Of a stretch of 15,365 nucleotides of DNA, positions 1-8,209 are shown one piece after another (the stretch's first letter is position 1; every line of letters starts with the position of its first letter). The position numbers were made by a program, and so were the translations under genes. The notes under the pieces were generated by a model. That model ran no database searches, had not been told where the DNA came from, and worked only from the letters and a program-made list of their open reading frames with translations. Origin of the DNA: Bacteroidales bacterium (lineage in GTDB: Bacteria; Bacteroidota; Bacteroidia; Bacteroidales; UBA932); assembly GCA_017554135.1 (NCBI GenBank), contig JAFZIX010000236.1, forward strand, positions 1 through 15,365, in the 5' to 3' direction.

Positions 1-476
1 GGCCAGTACTTGTTTACCATGAGAGCAACTATATCGGTGCCCCCAGTGCTGCCGCCCTTGCGGATCGTGAGACCGATTCCGACGGCCTCCAGCACACCGG
101 CGATCACCGGCACCATAACCCTGTCGTGCACATAAAGGAAGTTGCCGGGCACCGCCTGAAGGAAGTCCATATTAGCGAATAATTTCAGCGCAAGTGCCTG
201 CATACCAATACAATACAAGGTACGGAAGCCAAAGCCGATACCAAACAGGAACACCGCCAAAACTATCAGCGCGACGTTGATGACCGCATAGGAATAAGAT
301 GTAATGATTGCACCGCTGGTGGCATATTCAATGACCGCACATAGACCCATCAGTCCACCTGCCGACATCCCGTTGGGAATCATAAAGCACTCCCATGCGA
401 CGGTGACGAAAAGCACACCGATCGTCATCACCAGATAATCGATCAGGATTCCTCCTGCCTTGCTTCTTTTTTTCAT
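1..476 (-). CDS. YitT family membrane protein (N-terminal part; cut by the window edge)
   Basis: The reverse strand from the ATG at 476 reads open to the window edge for 158 codons, so the C-terminus is missing. The visible part is very hydrophobic, with probable membrane segments near residues 10-33, 60-82, 85-100 and 120-138. Two motifs place it in the YitT family (DUF161): PNGMSAGGLMG near 34-44 and GGSTGGTDIVALMV near 141-154. In complete members the membrane part is followed by a small cytoplasmic DUF2179 domain, which would lie outside the window. Transport substrate and function of the family are not established. The start codon overlaps the leuS stop as ATGA (476-473), which suggests translational coupling to leuS. 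Family assignment is firm; function is unknown. Confidence 0.9.
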   Translation of the reverse strand, partial: MKKRSKAGGILIDYLVMTIGVLFVTVAWECFMIPNGMSAGGLMGLCAVIEYATSGAIITSYSYAVINVALIVLAVFLFGIGFGFRTLYCIGMQALALKLFANMDFLQAVPGNFLYVHDRVMVPVIAGVLEAVGIGLTIRKGGSTGGTDIVALMVNKYW

Positions 477-3205
477 TTCAGGACAACGTTGACAATTCTT
501 CCGGGAACGACAATAACTTTAACTATGGTCTGCTCACCAACCCACTTTGATGTCTGCTCCATGGCACGGATCTGCGCTTCTACATCAGCGGGGGCCGCAC
601 TCTTGGGCAGATTCACGGTGAATCTTGTCTTACCATTGAAAGACACGGGATAAGTGACACTGTCCTCAACGGTAAGTTCCGGCTTGTATTCGGGGAAAGA
701 TGCCACGGTGACGCTGGTCGTATGGCCAAGTTTCTCCCAAAGTTCTTCCGCGATATGCGGCGCGAAGGGGCAGAGAAGCACCACGAGCGGCTCCAGCACC
801 TCACGGGAGCAGCACTTCAGGTCGGTAAGTTCGTTCACCGCAATCATGAAAGCGCTGATGGTGGTGTTGTAGGAGAAGGCTTCGATATCTTCCTGCTCCT
901 TGCCGATCAGTTTATGGAGAGCCTTCAGTTCCGCAGGGCTGGCAGGCTTGTCGCATACGAGGAAATTCTCCCTGTCGTAGTAGAGCCGCCAGAATTTGCG
1001 CAGGAACCTGTTCACACCGTCGATTCCCTTGGTATCCCAGGGCTTGCTCTGCTCCACGGGACCGAGGAACATCTCGTAAAGCCTGAGAGTGTCCGCACCG
1101 TAGGTTTCGCAGATATCATCCGGATTCACAACGTTGTACATGCTCTTGCTCATCTTCTCCACGGCCCATCCGCAGATGTATTCTCCGTTTTCGAGGATGA
1201 ACTCGGCATCGTTGTACTCCGGCCGCCATGCCTTGAAGGCTTCAAGGTCGAGTTTGTCGTTATGCACGATGTTGATGTCCACGTGGATTTCGGTGGTATC
1301 GTACTTGTCCTTGAGGCCGGACGACACGAACTTGTTGGTGCCGACCACGCGATATACGAAGTTCGAGCGGCCCTGAATCATTCCCTGGTTGACCAATTTG
1401 CGGAAAGGTTCATCCTCACACACATAGCCGAGGTCAAAGAGGAACTTGTTCCAGAAGCGAGAGTAGATGAGGTGGCCGGTGGCATGCTCGGTACCACCCA
1501 CATACAGGTCCACATTCCTCCAGTATTTATCCGCCGGTGCACTCACGAGTTCCTCGGAATTATGAGGATCCATATAACGGAGATAATAGGCGCTGGAGCC
1601 TGCGAATCCCGGCATGGTGCTGGTCTCCAGCGGATGACCCTTATAGTTCCAGTCCTTCGCGCGGGCAAGGGGTGCCTCGCCGTTCTTGGACTTGTAGGAC
1701 TCAATTTCGGGCAGTTCCAGTGGCAGTTTTTCATCCGGAATGGGAGTTGCGATTCCATCCTTATAGTAGATAGGGAACGGCTCGCCCCAGTAACGCTGGC
1801 GGGAGAAGATGGCGTCGCGCAAGCGGTAGTTGGTCTTGCGCCTGCCGAGCCCGTGGGCCTCAACATAATCCTTGGCGGCCTCGATCGCCTCCTTCACGTT
1901 CATCCCGTTCAGGAATCCGGAGTTGATCATGATGCCTTCCTTGGCATCAAAACTCTGCTCGCTCACATCCGCACCTTCGATGAGGGGGATAATGGGCAGG
2001 CCGAACTTCTTCGCGAAGGCATAGTCGCGGCTGTCGTGCGCCGGAACTGCCATGATGGCGCCGGTGCCATAGCCTGCCAGCACGTACTCGGATATCCAGA
2101 TGGGCACTTTCTCCCCGGTGAGAGGATTGATGCCGTAGGAGCCTGAAAAAACACCGGTCACGGATTTGGTCTCGGCGATACGCTCGCGCTCTGTCTTCTT
2201 CTTGACTTCCTTGATATAAGCCTCAACCGCTTCCTTCTGTTCGGGAGTGGTGAGTTCATCCACCAGTTCACTCTCGGGAGCGAGCACCATGAAGGTCACG
2301 CCGAACACGGTGTCCGCACGGGTGGTAAAGATGGTTATGGGCTTGTGGACATCGCCGCACACGGTATCAAACACCATTTCGGTGCCCTCGCTGCGGCCAA
2401 TCCAGTTGCGCTGCATCTCCTTGAGCGAATCAGTCCAGTCCAGACTGTCGAGGCTGTCCAGCAGCCTGCCGGCATAAGCGGATACGCGCAACTGCCACTG
2501 CGTCATTTTCTTCTGCTCCACAGGGAAGCCGCCACGCACGGAAAGGCCGTCCTTGACCTCGTCATTGGCGAGCACGGTGCCCAGCCCTTCGCACCAGTTA
2601 ACTGATGTTTCTCCCTGATATGCAATGCGATAGCGCATCAGGATGTCGGCTTTTTCTTTTTCAGAGGCCTTCTTCCATGCCTCTGGCGTGATGTCGTCGT
2701 AGCCTGTGGTCTCAAACTTGGAGATAAGTTCGTTTATAGGGCGTGCCTTATCCATCTGGGGATCGTACCAGCTCTTGAACATACGCAGGAAAGCCCACTG
2801 CGTCCACTTATAGTAGTCGGGGTCGCAGGTGCGGAAAGAACGGTCCCAGTCGAAAGAGAAGCCGATGCGGTCCAATTGGCTGCGGTAGCGGGCCACATTT
2901 TCTGTCGTGGTCTTCTCCGGATGCTGGCCGGTCTGGATAGCATACTGCTCTGCGGGCAGCCCGAAGGCGTCGTATCCCATAGGATGCAGCACGTTGAAGC
3001 CCTTCAGGCGCTTGTAGCGGGCATATATGTCGCTGGCGATGTAGCCCAGCGGATGCCCCACGTGAAGCCCTGCCCCGGAGGGATAAGGGAACATATCCAG
3101 AACATAGAACTTGGGCTTGGAAGGATCCTCTACAGTCTTGTAGGTCTTTTCTTCCGCCCAGCGCTTCTGCCATTTCTTCTCAATCTTTCTGAAATCGTAA
3201 TCCAT
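473..3205 (-). CDS. leuS: Leucine--tRNA ligase (LeuRS)
   Basis: Charges tRNA-Leu with leucine in the cytoplasm. The 910-residue protein is complete. The class I HIGH motif is HVGH at 48-51 (after PYPSGAGL) and the KMSKS motif is intact at 684-688. The CP1 editing domain has TTRADTVFG near 294-302 and VPAHDSRDYAF near 387-397, where D391 and D394 are the likely equivalents of the editing aspartates of E. coli LeuRS. Compared with the E. coli type there is an insertion of about 50 residues near 145-195 and a different block at 612-680 just before KMSKS. The ZN-1 region (about 203-233) keeps only the Cys of NWC and lacks the CxxC knuckle. I know these variants from Bacteroidota LeuRS. The ATG at 3205 lies 4 bp after the stop of the M28/TonB-C gene, and the gene ends in an ATGA overlap with the yitT-family gene. 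Confidence 0.97.
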   Translation of the reverse strand: MDYDFRKIEKKWQKRWAEEKTYKTVEDPSKPKFYVLDMFPYPSGAGLHVGHPLGYIASDIYARYKRLKGFNVLHPMGYDAFGLPAEQYAIQTGQHPEKTTTENVARYRSQLDRIGFSFDWDRSFRTCDPDYYKWTQWAFLRMFKSWYDPQMDKARPINELISKFETTGYDDITPEAWKKASEKEKADILMRYRIAYQGETSVNWCEGLGTVLANDEVKDGLSVRGGFPVEQKKMTQWQLRVSAYAGRLLDSLDSLDWTDSLKEMQRNWIGRSEGTEMVFDTVCGDVHKPITIFTTRADTVFGVTFMVLAPESELVDELTTPEQKEAVEAYIKEVKKKTERERIAETKSVTGVFSGSYGINPLTGEKVPIWISEYVLAGYGTGAIMAVPAHDSRDYAFAKKFGLPIIPLIEGADVSEQSFDAKEGIMINSGFLNGMNVKEAIEAAKDYVEAHGLGRRKTNYRLRDAIFSRQRYWGEPFPIYYKDGIATPIPDEKLPLELPEIESYKSKNGEAPLARAKDWNYKGHPLETSTMPGFAGSSAYYLRYMDPHNSEELVSAPADKYWRNVDLYVGGTEHATGHLIYSRFWNKFLFDLGYVCEDEPFRKLVNQGMIQGRSNFVYRVVGTNKFVSSGLKDKYDTTEIHVDINIVHNDKLDLEAFKAWRPEYNDAEFILENGEYICGWAVEKMSKSMYNVVNPDDICETYGADTLRLYEMFLGPVEQSKPWDTKGIDGVNRFLRKFWRLYYDRENFLVCDKPASPAELKALHKLIGKEQEDIEAFSYNTTISAFMIAVNELTDLKCCSREVLEPLVVLLCPFAPHIAEELWEKLGHTTSVTVASFPEYKPELTVEDSVTYPVSFNGKTRFTVNLPKSAAPADVEAQIRAMEQTSKWVGEQTIVKVIVVPGRIVNVVLK

Positions 3206-3209
3206 ATAT

Positions 3210-4415
3210 CTATTTCTTTGCTTTTTTCAGTTTGAACTCGATGTAAAGCGACAACTGGCTCCGCACCGGTTTTCCGTTCATCAGGCCCGGTTTCCAGTCC
3301 GGAGACGCCTCTATCACTCGAATCGCTTCGTTGTCCAGCGATGGATGCACGCCCTTCACCACCTGCACGTCCCGCACCTTTCCTTTTTCATCTATCACGA
3401 AACTCACCTGAACTCTGCCGCGTATGCCATTGTCGATTGCGTACTGGGGATATCTTAGATAAACATAAACCCAGCGACTGAGGAAGAAGGAAGGATCTGA
3501 AACACCGAAGAAAGAGGGTTTTGTATCGCAGTCGCCGAAGGCCACCAGGGGAACACCGGATTCATCAGTGTCCGGCCGGAACCTCGGGGCGTTTCCGTTT
3601 GCGAGAGTCAGGCAGAAATTGTACATGTATTCGCACTGACGAGTCATTTCCTCGTATTCCAGAGGATCCGTACCGCTCCTGTAAATCTTTCCCGGCTCCG
3701 CCGTGGTGAAAAAGACGAAAGGCTTCTCCATCGCATAGAACGACCTGTGGTCCGATACCCCCGGCTCCGCCGTCGTTATGACGGGGCGGACGGGCTGGAG
3801 CGTGGTGGACAGGGCATTAAGTATGTGATTCATATCTGCATTGGAAGCAGAGTACACGAAAAGACCGCGATTGGGATTATCGAAAAGGTCGAGATTCACA
3901 TAGGCGTCTATCCTGCCGACTTCAGGGAAAGCGCGATTCAGGAAATACCAGGAACCTGCATTGGCATCCGAAGATCCGCCGAAGGCAGCCACGATTACAG
4001 AACGTGAAAGCAGAACCCTGTTAGTACTGATTTTTTCGGCGAGATGCATCAAGGCAGAGAGCCCGCTGGCATTGGATCCGGCCAGACGCGTGCCAATCAC
4101 TATATAGCGGTTACGCATCTGCTTTTCATAGCCGGGAATCCAGCCTATAACATTGCGGAATGTGGCCGTATCTCCATTTTCCCGACGGATTCCGAAAGAA
4201 GTATAATCTGAACTCTCGTAGAGTTCTATTCCTCCGGCGGCAAGCCTGCGGGAAACGAATTCAGCCAGGGCGTCCTCCCCTTTCAAGGCGGATAGCGAAT
4301 CCGCAGTGTTGCGCAGATTCAGGGCTTCTTCGCCGGCATATAGTTCCGAGTAGCCCTGGGCGCCGGCGGACAGGACCAGAATCAAAGTGATAGCAATAAT
4401 AAAAAGACGCTTCAT
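3210..4415 (-). CDS. Secreted M28-peptidase-like domain fused to a TonB C-terminal domain
   Basis: A 401-residue protein with an N-terminal signal peptide (about 1-19, ending SAGA-Q). Residues about 40-270 resemble the M28 zinc aminopeptidase fold: VIGTRL near 106-111, SNASG near 114-118, a FGGSSDANAGSWYF segment at 145-158, VNLDL at 173-177 and SDH at 221-223. Several expected M28 residues are absent: the His of the first strand is Arg110, the Asp before NASG is missing, and the EE pair that supplies the catalytic base and a ligand is SS at 148-149. Only D176 and H223 fit ligands. A TonB C-terminal domain follows at about 320-397 (YPQYAIDNGIRGRV, VIDEKGKVRDV, WKPG). A catalytically dead or repurposed periplasmic protein is inferred; partners are unknown. 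It sits 3 bp after the SPOR lipoprotein gene and 4 bp before leuS. Confidence 0.8.
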   Translation of the reverse strand: MKRLFIIAITLILVLSAGAQGYSELYAGEEALNLRNTADSLSALKGEDALAEFVSRRLAAGGIELYESSDYTSFGIRRENGDTATFRNVIGWIPGYEKQMRNRYIVIGTRLAGSNASGLSALMHLAEKISTNRVLLSRSVIVAAFGGSSDANAGSWYFLNRAFPEVGRIDAYVNLDLFDNPNRGLFVYSASNADMNHILNALSTTLQPVRPVITTAEPGVSDHRSFYAMEKPFVFFTTAEPGKIYRSGTDPLEYEEMTRQCEYMYNFCLTLANGNAPRFRPDTDESGVPLVAFGDCDTKPSFFGVSDPSFFLSRWVYVYLRYPQYAIDNGIRGRVQVSFVIDEKGKVRDVQVVKGVHPSLDNEAIRVIEASPDWKPGLMNGKPVRSQLSLYIEFKLKKAKK

Positions 4416-4418
4416 CGC

Positions 4419-4943
4419 TTAATCATTTACAAGAATCCATACATCCTTGGGGCAGAACTGTTCGCTGCGCACCTTCTGTAGATTATCCCATAAATGTGCC
4501 AAAGAGTCGGTGCCGGCCACTCCCACGGCGGTAAAACCATTCCCGTAGGGTATCTTTTCCACGGCGTAACCGGCATTGCTTATCTTGGAGGCCAGCCAGG
4601 CGGCGTTGTCGGCATTTGAAAAAGCGCCGACAATTATATAATAGCGATTACTGAGCTTCAGGGTATTCACCCTGCGCAGACTCGAAGCAGAAAGGAACAT
4701 TTCTCCGGATTCCTTGATCCTGTCCAGCAGTGCGAGGGAATCGGCCTTGGCCTTCTCTATGCGGCTCAGGGAGTCCATACGGGCCTGGTGGGCCGCTTCT
4801 TCACGCTGGATCAGTTCCCGCTTTGCAGCGATCTCGTCCGATGTAGGCCTGCCGGCCAGCCTGCGGAAAGAATCGCAGGACTGAAGTGTGGAAACACCCA
4901 GTGCGACAAGCAGAAAAACCGAAATGAACCTTCCTTTAATCAT
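4419..4943 (-). CDS. SPOR-domain lipoprotein
   Basis: With the ATG at 4943 the product has 174 residues. A longer reading from a TTG at 4952 adds only three residues and is less likely, because the ATG is followed directly by the basic and hydrophobic signal sequence. The signal ends in a loose lipobox, LQSC, with the acylated Cys at residue 23. Residues about 33-75 are charged and probably helical or coiled coil. A SPOR-like domain fills about 100-171: RYYIIVGAF, then an alpha-helical stretch, YAVEKIPYGNGF and a final VWILV strand. SPOR domains bind denuded septal peptidoglycan glycans, so a cell-wall-associated lipoprotein is expected; the exact role is not known. A TATATTTG element lies just upstream, so it may have its own promoter within the cluster. 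Confidence 0.85.
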   Translation of the reverse strand: MIKGRFISVFLLVALGVSTLQSCDSFRRLAGRPTSDEIAAKRELIQREEAAHQARMDSLSRIEKAKADSLALLDRIKESGEMFLSASSLRRVNTLKLSNRYYIIVGAFSNADNAAWLASKISNAGYAVEKIPYGNGFTAVGVAGTDSLAHLWDNLQKVRSEQFCPKDVWILVND

Positions 4944-4949
4944 AACTTG

Positions 4950-4957
4950 CAAATATA
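4950..4957 (-). promoter_or_regulatory. Candidate Bacteroidetes -7 box (TATATTTG) before the SPOR lipoprotein gene
   Basis: The reverse strand reads TATATTTG, a perfect match to the TAnnTTTG -7 consensus of the primary sigma factor in Bacteroidetes, in the 24-bp gap between phoH and the SPOR lipoprotein gene. It ends only 6 nt before the ATG at 4943, so transcription from it would give an almost leaderless mRNA. No clear TTTG -33 box is visible about 20 nt upstream. The match could be chance in an A/T-rich gap. Confidence 0.35.
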
Positions 4958-4967
4958 GAAAAAACTG

Positions 4968-5906
4968 TCAGTCCTGTGCATCGAAGGCTTTCACAATTTT
5001 ACTCACCAAAGGATGACGAACAATGTCGCGGTCGTCGAAGAAAATGGTGGCCACTCCCTTAAGATTCTTCACCAGGTCTATACCTTTCAGCAGTCCTGAA
5101 TCCTCCCTGCGGGGAAGGTCTATCTGCGTTGCATCCCCGGTGACGATGAATTTCGCATTGGTGCCCATTCGCGTCAGGAACATCTTCAACTGGCCCATAT
5201 TGGTATTCTGAGCCTCGTCCAGAATAACGCAGGCACCGTCGAGCGTGCGACCGCGCATATAGGCAAGCGGAGCGATCTGGATCGTGCCGCCGGCTATGAA
5301 CTCCTGCAGTTTGCGGGAAGGAATCATATCCCCGAGAGCATCATAAAGCGGCTGGAGATAGGGATCCAGCTTGTCCTTCAGGTCTCCGGGAAGAAAACCC
5401 AGCCTCTCCCCTGCCTCTACCGCAGGACGGGTGAGGATGATGCGGCGTACCTCACGGTTCTTGAGAGCACGCACCGCAAGAGCGATGGCAATATAGGTTT
5501 TACCTGTTCCTGCAGGGCCCACGGCAAACACCAGATCATTGTTGAAGTAGGCCTTTACCATCTTTTCCTGATTGGCATTGCGGGCACGTATGGCCTTCCC
5601 CTCATTGGTATGCACTATCACCGCATTCCCATGTTCTGCCAGGACGGACGACGAAGAACGCCCCGCAAAGAGGTCTTCCACATCATAAACGGTAAGATTC
5701 AGTTTGTGCTTACGGATAGACACAAGTTGGGCGAACTTGGATTCGAAGTCGTTGAGTTTGGCCTCGTCCCCCTCTATCTGTATCTCATTCCCCTTGCCGG
5801 AAACTTCCAGGCCGGGATAATAGGTGCAGAACTCGTTCAGGATGCGATTGCCTGGACCCAGTATGCTTACCGGGTCCGAAGTGTCCAATGTAATGGTTTT
5901 CTTCAT
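4968..5906 (-). CDS. PhoH family ATPase
   Basis: A complete cytoplasmic protein of 312 residues, the usual size for the PhoH/PhoL group. The N-terminal 100 residues form the small KH-like part seen in this group. The P-loop NTPase domain follows: Walker A GPAGTGKT at 130-137, LTRPAVEAGERLGFLPGD near 158-175, Walker B VILDEAQN at 227-234, and TGDATQIDLP at 256-265, which acts as a sensor-like motif. The family is linked to RNA metabolism (often next to ybeY) and is related to superfamily I helicases, but the cellular substrate is unsettled. Here ybeY is not adjacent. The start ATG overlaps the stop of the CapA-like gene as ATGA (5906-5903). Confidence 0.95.
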   Translation of the reverse strand: MKKTITLDTSDPVSILGPGNRILNEFCTYYPGLEVSGKGNEIQIEGDEAKLNDFESKFAQLVSIRKHKLNLTVYDVEDLFAGRSSSSVLAEHGNAVIVHTNEGKAIRARNANQEKMVKAYFNNDLVFAVGPAGTGKTYIAIALAVRALKNREVRRIILTRPAVEAGERLGFLPGDLKDKLDPYLQPLYDALGDMIPSRKLQEFIAGGTIQIAPLAYMRGRTLDGACVILDEAQNTNMGQLKMFLTRMGTNAKFIVTGDATQIDLPRREDSGLLKGIDLVKNLKGVATIFFDDRDIVRHPLVSKIVKAFDAQD

Positions 5907-6844
5907 TCTATTCCAGTGACTACTCTGACTCTTTCAAGAGTCTCGGTCATATTGTCGTAATCGGACTTGTCCAGCCAGTCGTCTCTCCTGCCCAACTGAT
6001 CTGCAACCACTACCGTACGGAAACCATCTGTCTTTTTTCCGGGCAGGGTGCACCAGAGGAAGTGAAGTTGCGGCTCCAGCACACTCTTTTCTCCGCTCCC
6101 CTTATGCATCACAAGACGAAGCACCGCGGCAAGTTCCAGGCGGGTATTGGTCGCGCTCATATTGGAAACCGCATTCCCAAGCGAATACACAACCGGCACC
6201 CCCTTGATATGGGTAGTATCCTGCACCACGTGGGGATGTGCGCCTATGATGGCATCGGCTCCCTGTTCTACCAGCCATTCCGCCCATTCCTGCTGCGAGG
6301 CATTATGCTTCAAGACATATTCCTCGCCCCAGTGCGGTAGAACTATCACAAAATCAGCCTTATCCCTTGCGCGCCCCATCTGCCTGGCAATCTCATCCTT
6401 GTTCATCCTGCTCACCTTGGGATACTCACGGGAAGCACCGAGATTGGTGCCGTAAGTGAAGTTCACAAGAGCGATCCTGATGCCCTTGACGGGGACAATA
6501 AGAGGATTGTTTTGCAGGTATTGATCCTCGTCCAGACCACTGCCGGCAAAGCGGCCATATTGTTTCACAGTACGTTCCAACCCCTCGGTTCCCTTGTCCA
6601 GGATGTGATTGTTTGCTGTCAGGAGCACATCCACTCCTGCATCCATAATACTGGAAAGATAGCCATCCGGAGCGCTGAAAGCGGGGTACCCGGTAAAGGG
6701 TGGCCCCGCAAGCGTAAACTCAGCATTGGCTATCGCCAGGTCCGCCTCCGAAAGGAGCGGTTTCAAATCTTCCAGGAATAATGAGTGGTCGTATTGCAGT
6801 TGCCTGCTGTGCATCATCACATCTCCGATGATGCAAATGCTCAC
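5903..6844 (-). CDS. CapA/PgsA-like metallophosphatase family protein
   Basis: The 313 residues match the CapA family, a calcineurin-like metallophosphoesterase fold named after poly-gamma-glutamate capsule proteins. Candidate metal and active-site residues are present: GDVMMH with D8 and H12, NAEFTL with N40 and E42, NNH at 78-80, LPHWGEEY with H171 and E174, and IGAHPHVVQ with H203 and H205. The start is a GTG at 6844: the only in-frame upstream codons are nine non-start triplets after the stop of the TPR gene, and the next Met (residue 10) would remove D8. Family members are usually exported, yet no signal peptide is encoded here; see the findings. Substrate unknown. It ends in an ATGA overlap with phoH. 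Confidence 0.88.
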   Translation of the reverse strand: MSICIIGDVMMHSRQLQYDHSLFLEDLKPLLSEADLAIANAEFTLAGPPFTGYPAFSAPDGYLSSIMDAGVDVLLTANNHILDKGTEGLERTVKQYGRFAGSGLDEDQYLQNNPLIVPVKGIRIALVNFTYGTNLGASREYPKVSRMNKDEIARQMGRARDKADFVIVLPHWGEEYVLKHNASQQEWAEWLVEQGADAIIGAHPHVVQDTTHIKGVPVVYSLGNAVSNMSATNTRLELAAVLRLVMHKGSGEKSVLEPQLHFLWCTLPGKKTDGFRTVVVADQLGRRDDWLDKSDYDNMTETLERVRVVTGIE

Positions 6845-6871
6845 AGTATCGGCAGCAGCAACGCCCGAACT

Positions 6872-8191
6872 TCATTTCCCGTTGGCAACGATCTCGCTGA
6901 ACTTCTCGTATTTGGCCTGATACTCCGGATCGTCACGGAAACGGAAGCAGGCATTCTTGATGTATTCGGCGATGGAAAGTTTGATCTCCTTGTCCTTGGT
7001 AATCTCATAACCCTTCTCGAAAGGATCGATGGCGGCTTTCAAAGTCTTGTCGTATTCCTCGACAAGAGCCTCGTATTTCCTGTCGTCCATTTCGAAAGAA
7101 GCCTTCTCCTGAACCTCAACAGCATGATTGTAGAGATACACACCCTTTCCAATGTAGCCATACTCGTAGTCAGGATTGACCTCGGCGCAATGATCATATG
7201 CGGCGAATGCCTCATCTACCTGAGGAGGATCCATCTTCAGACGGATATTACCCTCGACATACCAGAGAGATGCATTGTTGGGCTCATTCTGCTTTGCAAC
7301 ATCGAGGAGTTCGAAGAGACGGTCGGTGCTGCCACCGGAAGTGGTGTAGTAGTTGATGAGACCAATGAGAATGCTCTGGCTCTTGGGATAGTTCACGAAA
7401 CCATCCTCAAGATACTTGACGGAGAGTTCCTTATCGCCATCCTTCTCGGCAATCGTGGAGAGACGTGCGTAAACATCACCGTCGTCGCCATAGTAATTAT
7501 TGTCGAGGCACTTGATGAAATATCCCTTGGCCCTGTCGGTATTGCCGGCAATCCAGGCGGTAAGACCTGCATTGTAGAGGGCATTGGTATCCAACTGGGA
7601 ATAAGGGGCGAGTTCAGACATTTCTGCCGCAGCACCGAAGAGTTCGGAAGACTTGGCATAGTCCTGGAGCTGATAAGCAGCCACTGCATCATTGGAATAT
7701 TTGTCATGAATGATTCCAAGAGCCTCGGCGATATCCTTGGTCTTCTTGCCCTTGACATCAAGCTCATGAGCCTTGCGGTAAGCCTTTACGGCCTCACCGA
7801 GAGCGTCTTCCACTGCCGGTTTTGTAGTCACGATGGAGGCCAGGCGACCGCCGGAGAAATAGTAATCGGCTGTTTCGAAGTGCTGGACGGTCATGGGCTG
7901 ACCCTGAACCTGTACAGTTTCTACACTGAGGGGCTTTACGCCGGACATAAGGAGTTGGAGATCAGCTTCAGCGGCACCAACATAACCATTACCCTGAACG
8001 GCATTGTAAGCCTCGACATATGTCTGGCCCAGTTTGAGCCAGGTGGCCATATTGGCAGCTTTCTTTTCGTTGAGAGTTGCAGCCTTTGCGGCGGCGACTT
8101 TCTTTGCAGCAGCCTCAGCATCCTTCGCCTGCTGTGCGTTTGCAACCTGGACCGATGCCAGAAGTGCAAGTGCGAAAATAATCTTTTTCAT
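6872..8191 (-). CDS. Secreted tetratricopeptide-repeat protein
   Basis: A 439-residue protein with a clear Sec signal peptide (MKKIIFALALLASV, cleavage near VANA at 16-19). Mature residues 22-48 are very rich in Ala and Lys and probably helical. From about 168 to 360 the chain is a run of helical hairpins of TPR type, for example AAYQLQDYAKSSELFGAA near 171-188, YNAGLTAWIAGNTDRAKGYF near 206-225, and LWYVEGN followed by DEAFAAYDHCAEVNPD near 326-341. It is presumably periplasmic and acts as a protein-binding scaffold; the partner is unknown. It begins 18 bp after gyrA with no visible promoter in the gap, so it is probably co-transcribed with it. Its stop TGA lies 27 bp before, and in the same reading frame as, the CapA-like gene. 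Confidence 0.88.
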   Translation of the reverse strand: MKKIIFALALLASVQVANAQQAKDAEAAAKKVAAAKAATLNEKKAANMATWLKLGQTYVEAYNAVQGNGYVGAAEADLQLLMSGVKPLSVETVQVQGQPMTVQHFETADYYFSGGRLASIVTTKPAVEDALGEAVKAYRKAHELDVKGKKTKDIAEALGIIHDKYSNDAVAAYQLQDYAKSSELFGAAAEMSELAPYSQLDTNALYNAGLTAWIAGNTDRAKGYFIKCLDNNYYGDDGDVYARLSTIAEKDGDKELSVKYLEDGFVNYPKSQSILIGLINYYTTSGGSTDRLFELLDVAKQNEPNNASLWYVEGNIRLKMDPPQVDEAFAAYDHCAEVNPDYEYGYIGKGVYLYNHAVEVQEKASFEMDDRKYEALVEEYDKTLKAAIDPFEKGYEITKDKEIKLSIAEYIKNACFRFRDDPEYQAKYEKFSEIVANGK

Positions 8192-8209
8192 ATCAGTTAA
8201 CGTTAGTAA

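Noticed and set aside
722..2146. Long plus-strand open frame (474 codons) opposite leuS
   Set aside because: It lies wholly antisense to a certain gene, and its translation has no recognisable family or signal sequence; it looks like a codon-bias shadow.
6785..8200. Plus-strand open frame (471 codons) opposite the TPR gene and the start of the CapA-like gene
   Set aside because: It mirrors the TPR coding sequence, with low-complexity Leu/Ile/Gly/Val-rich translation and no motif; the opposite strand has a signal peptide and TPR pattern.
8194..8206. Short palindrome around TAACGTTA in the gyrA-TPR gap
   Set aside because: It is too short and A/T-rich for a terminator hairpin, with no T-tract following.
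8199..8207. AACGTTAGT, a match to a single LytTR half-site between gyrA and the TPR gene
   Set aside because: LytTR regulators bind two direct repeats about one helical turn apart; no second copy is present, so this is likely chance.
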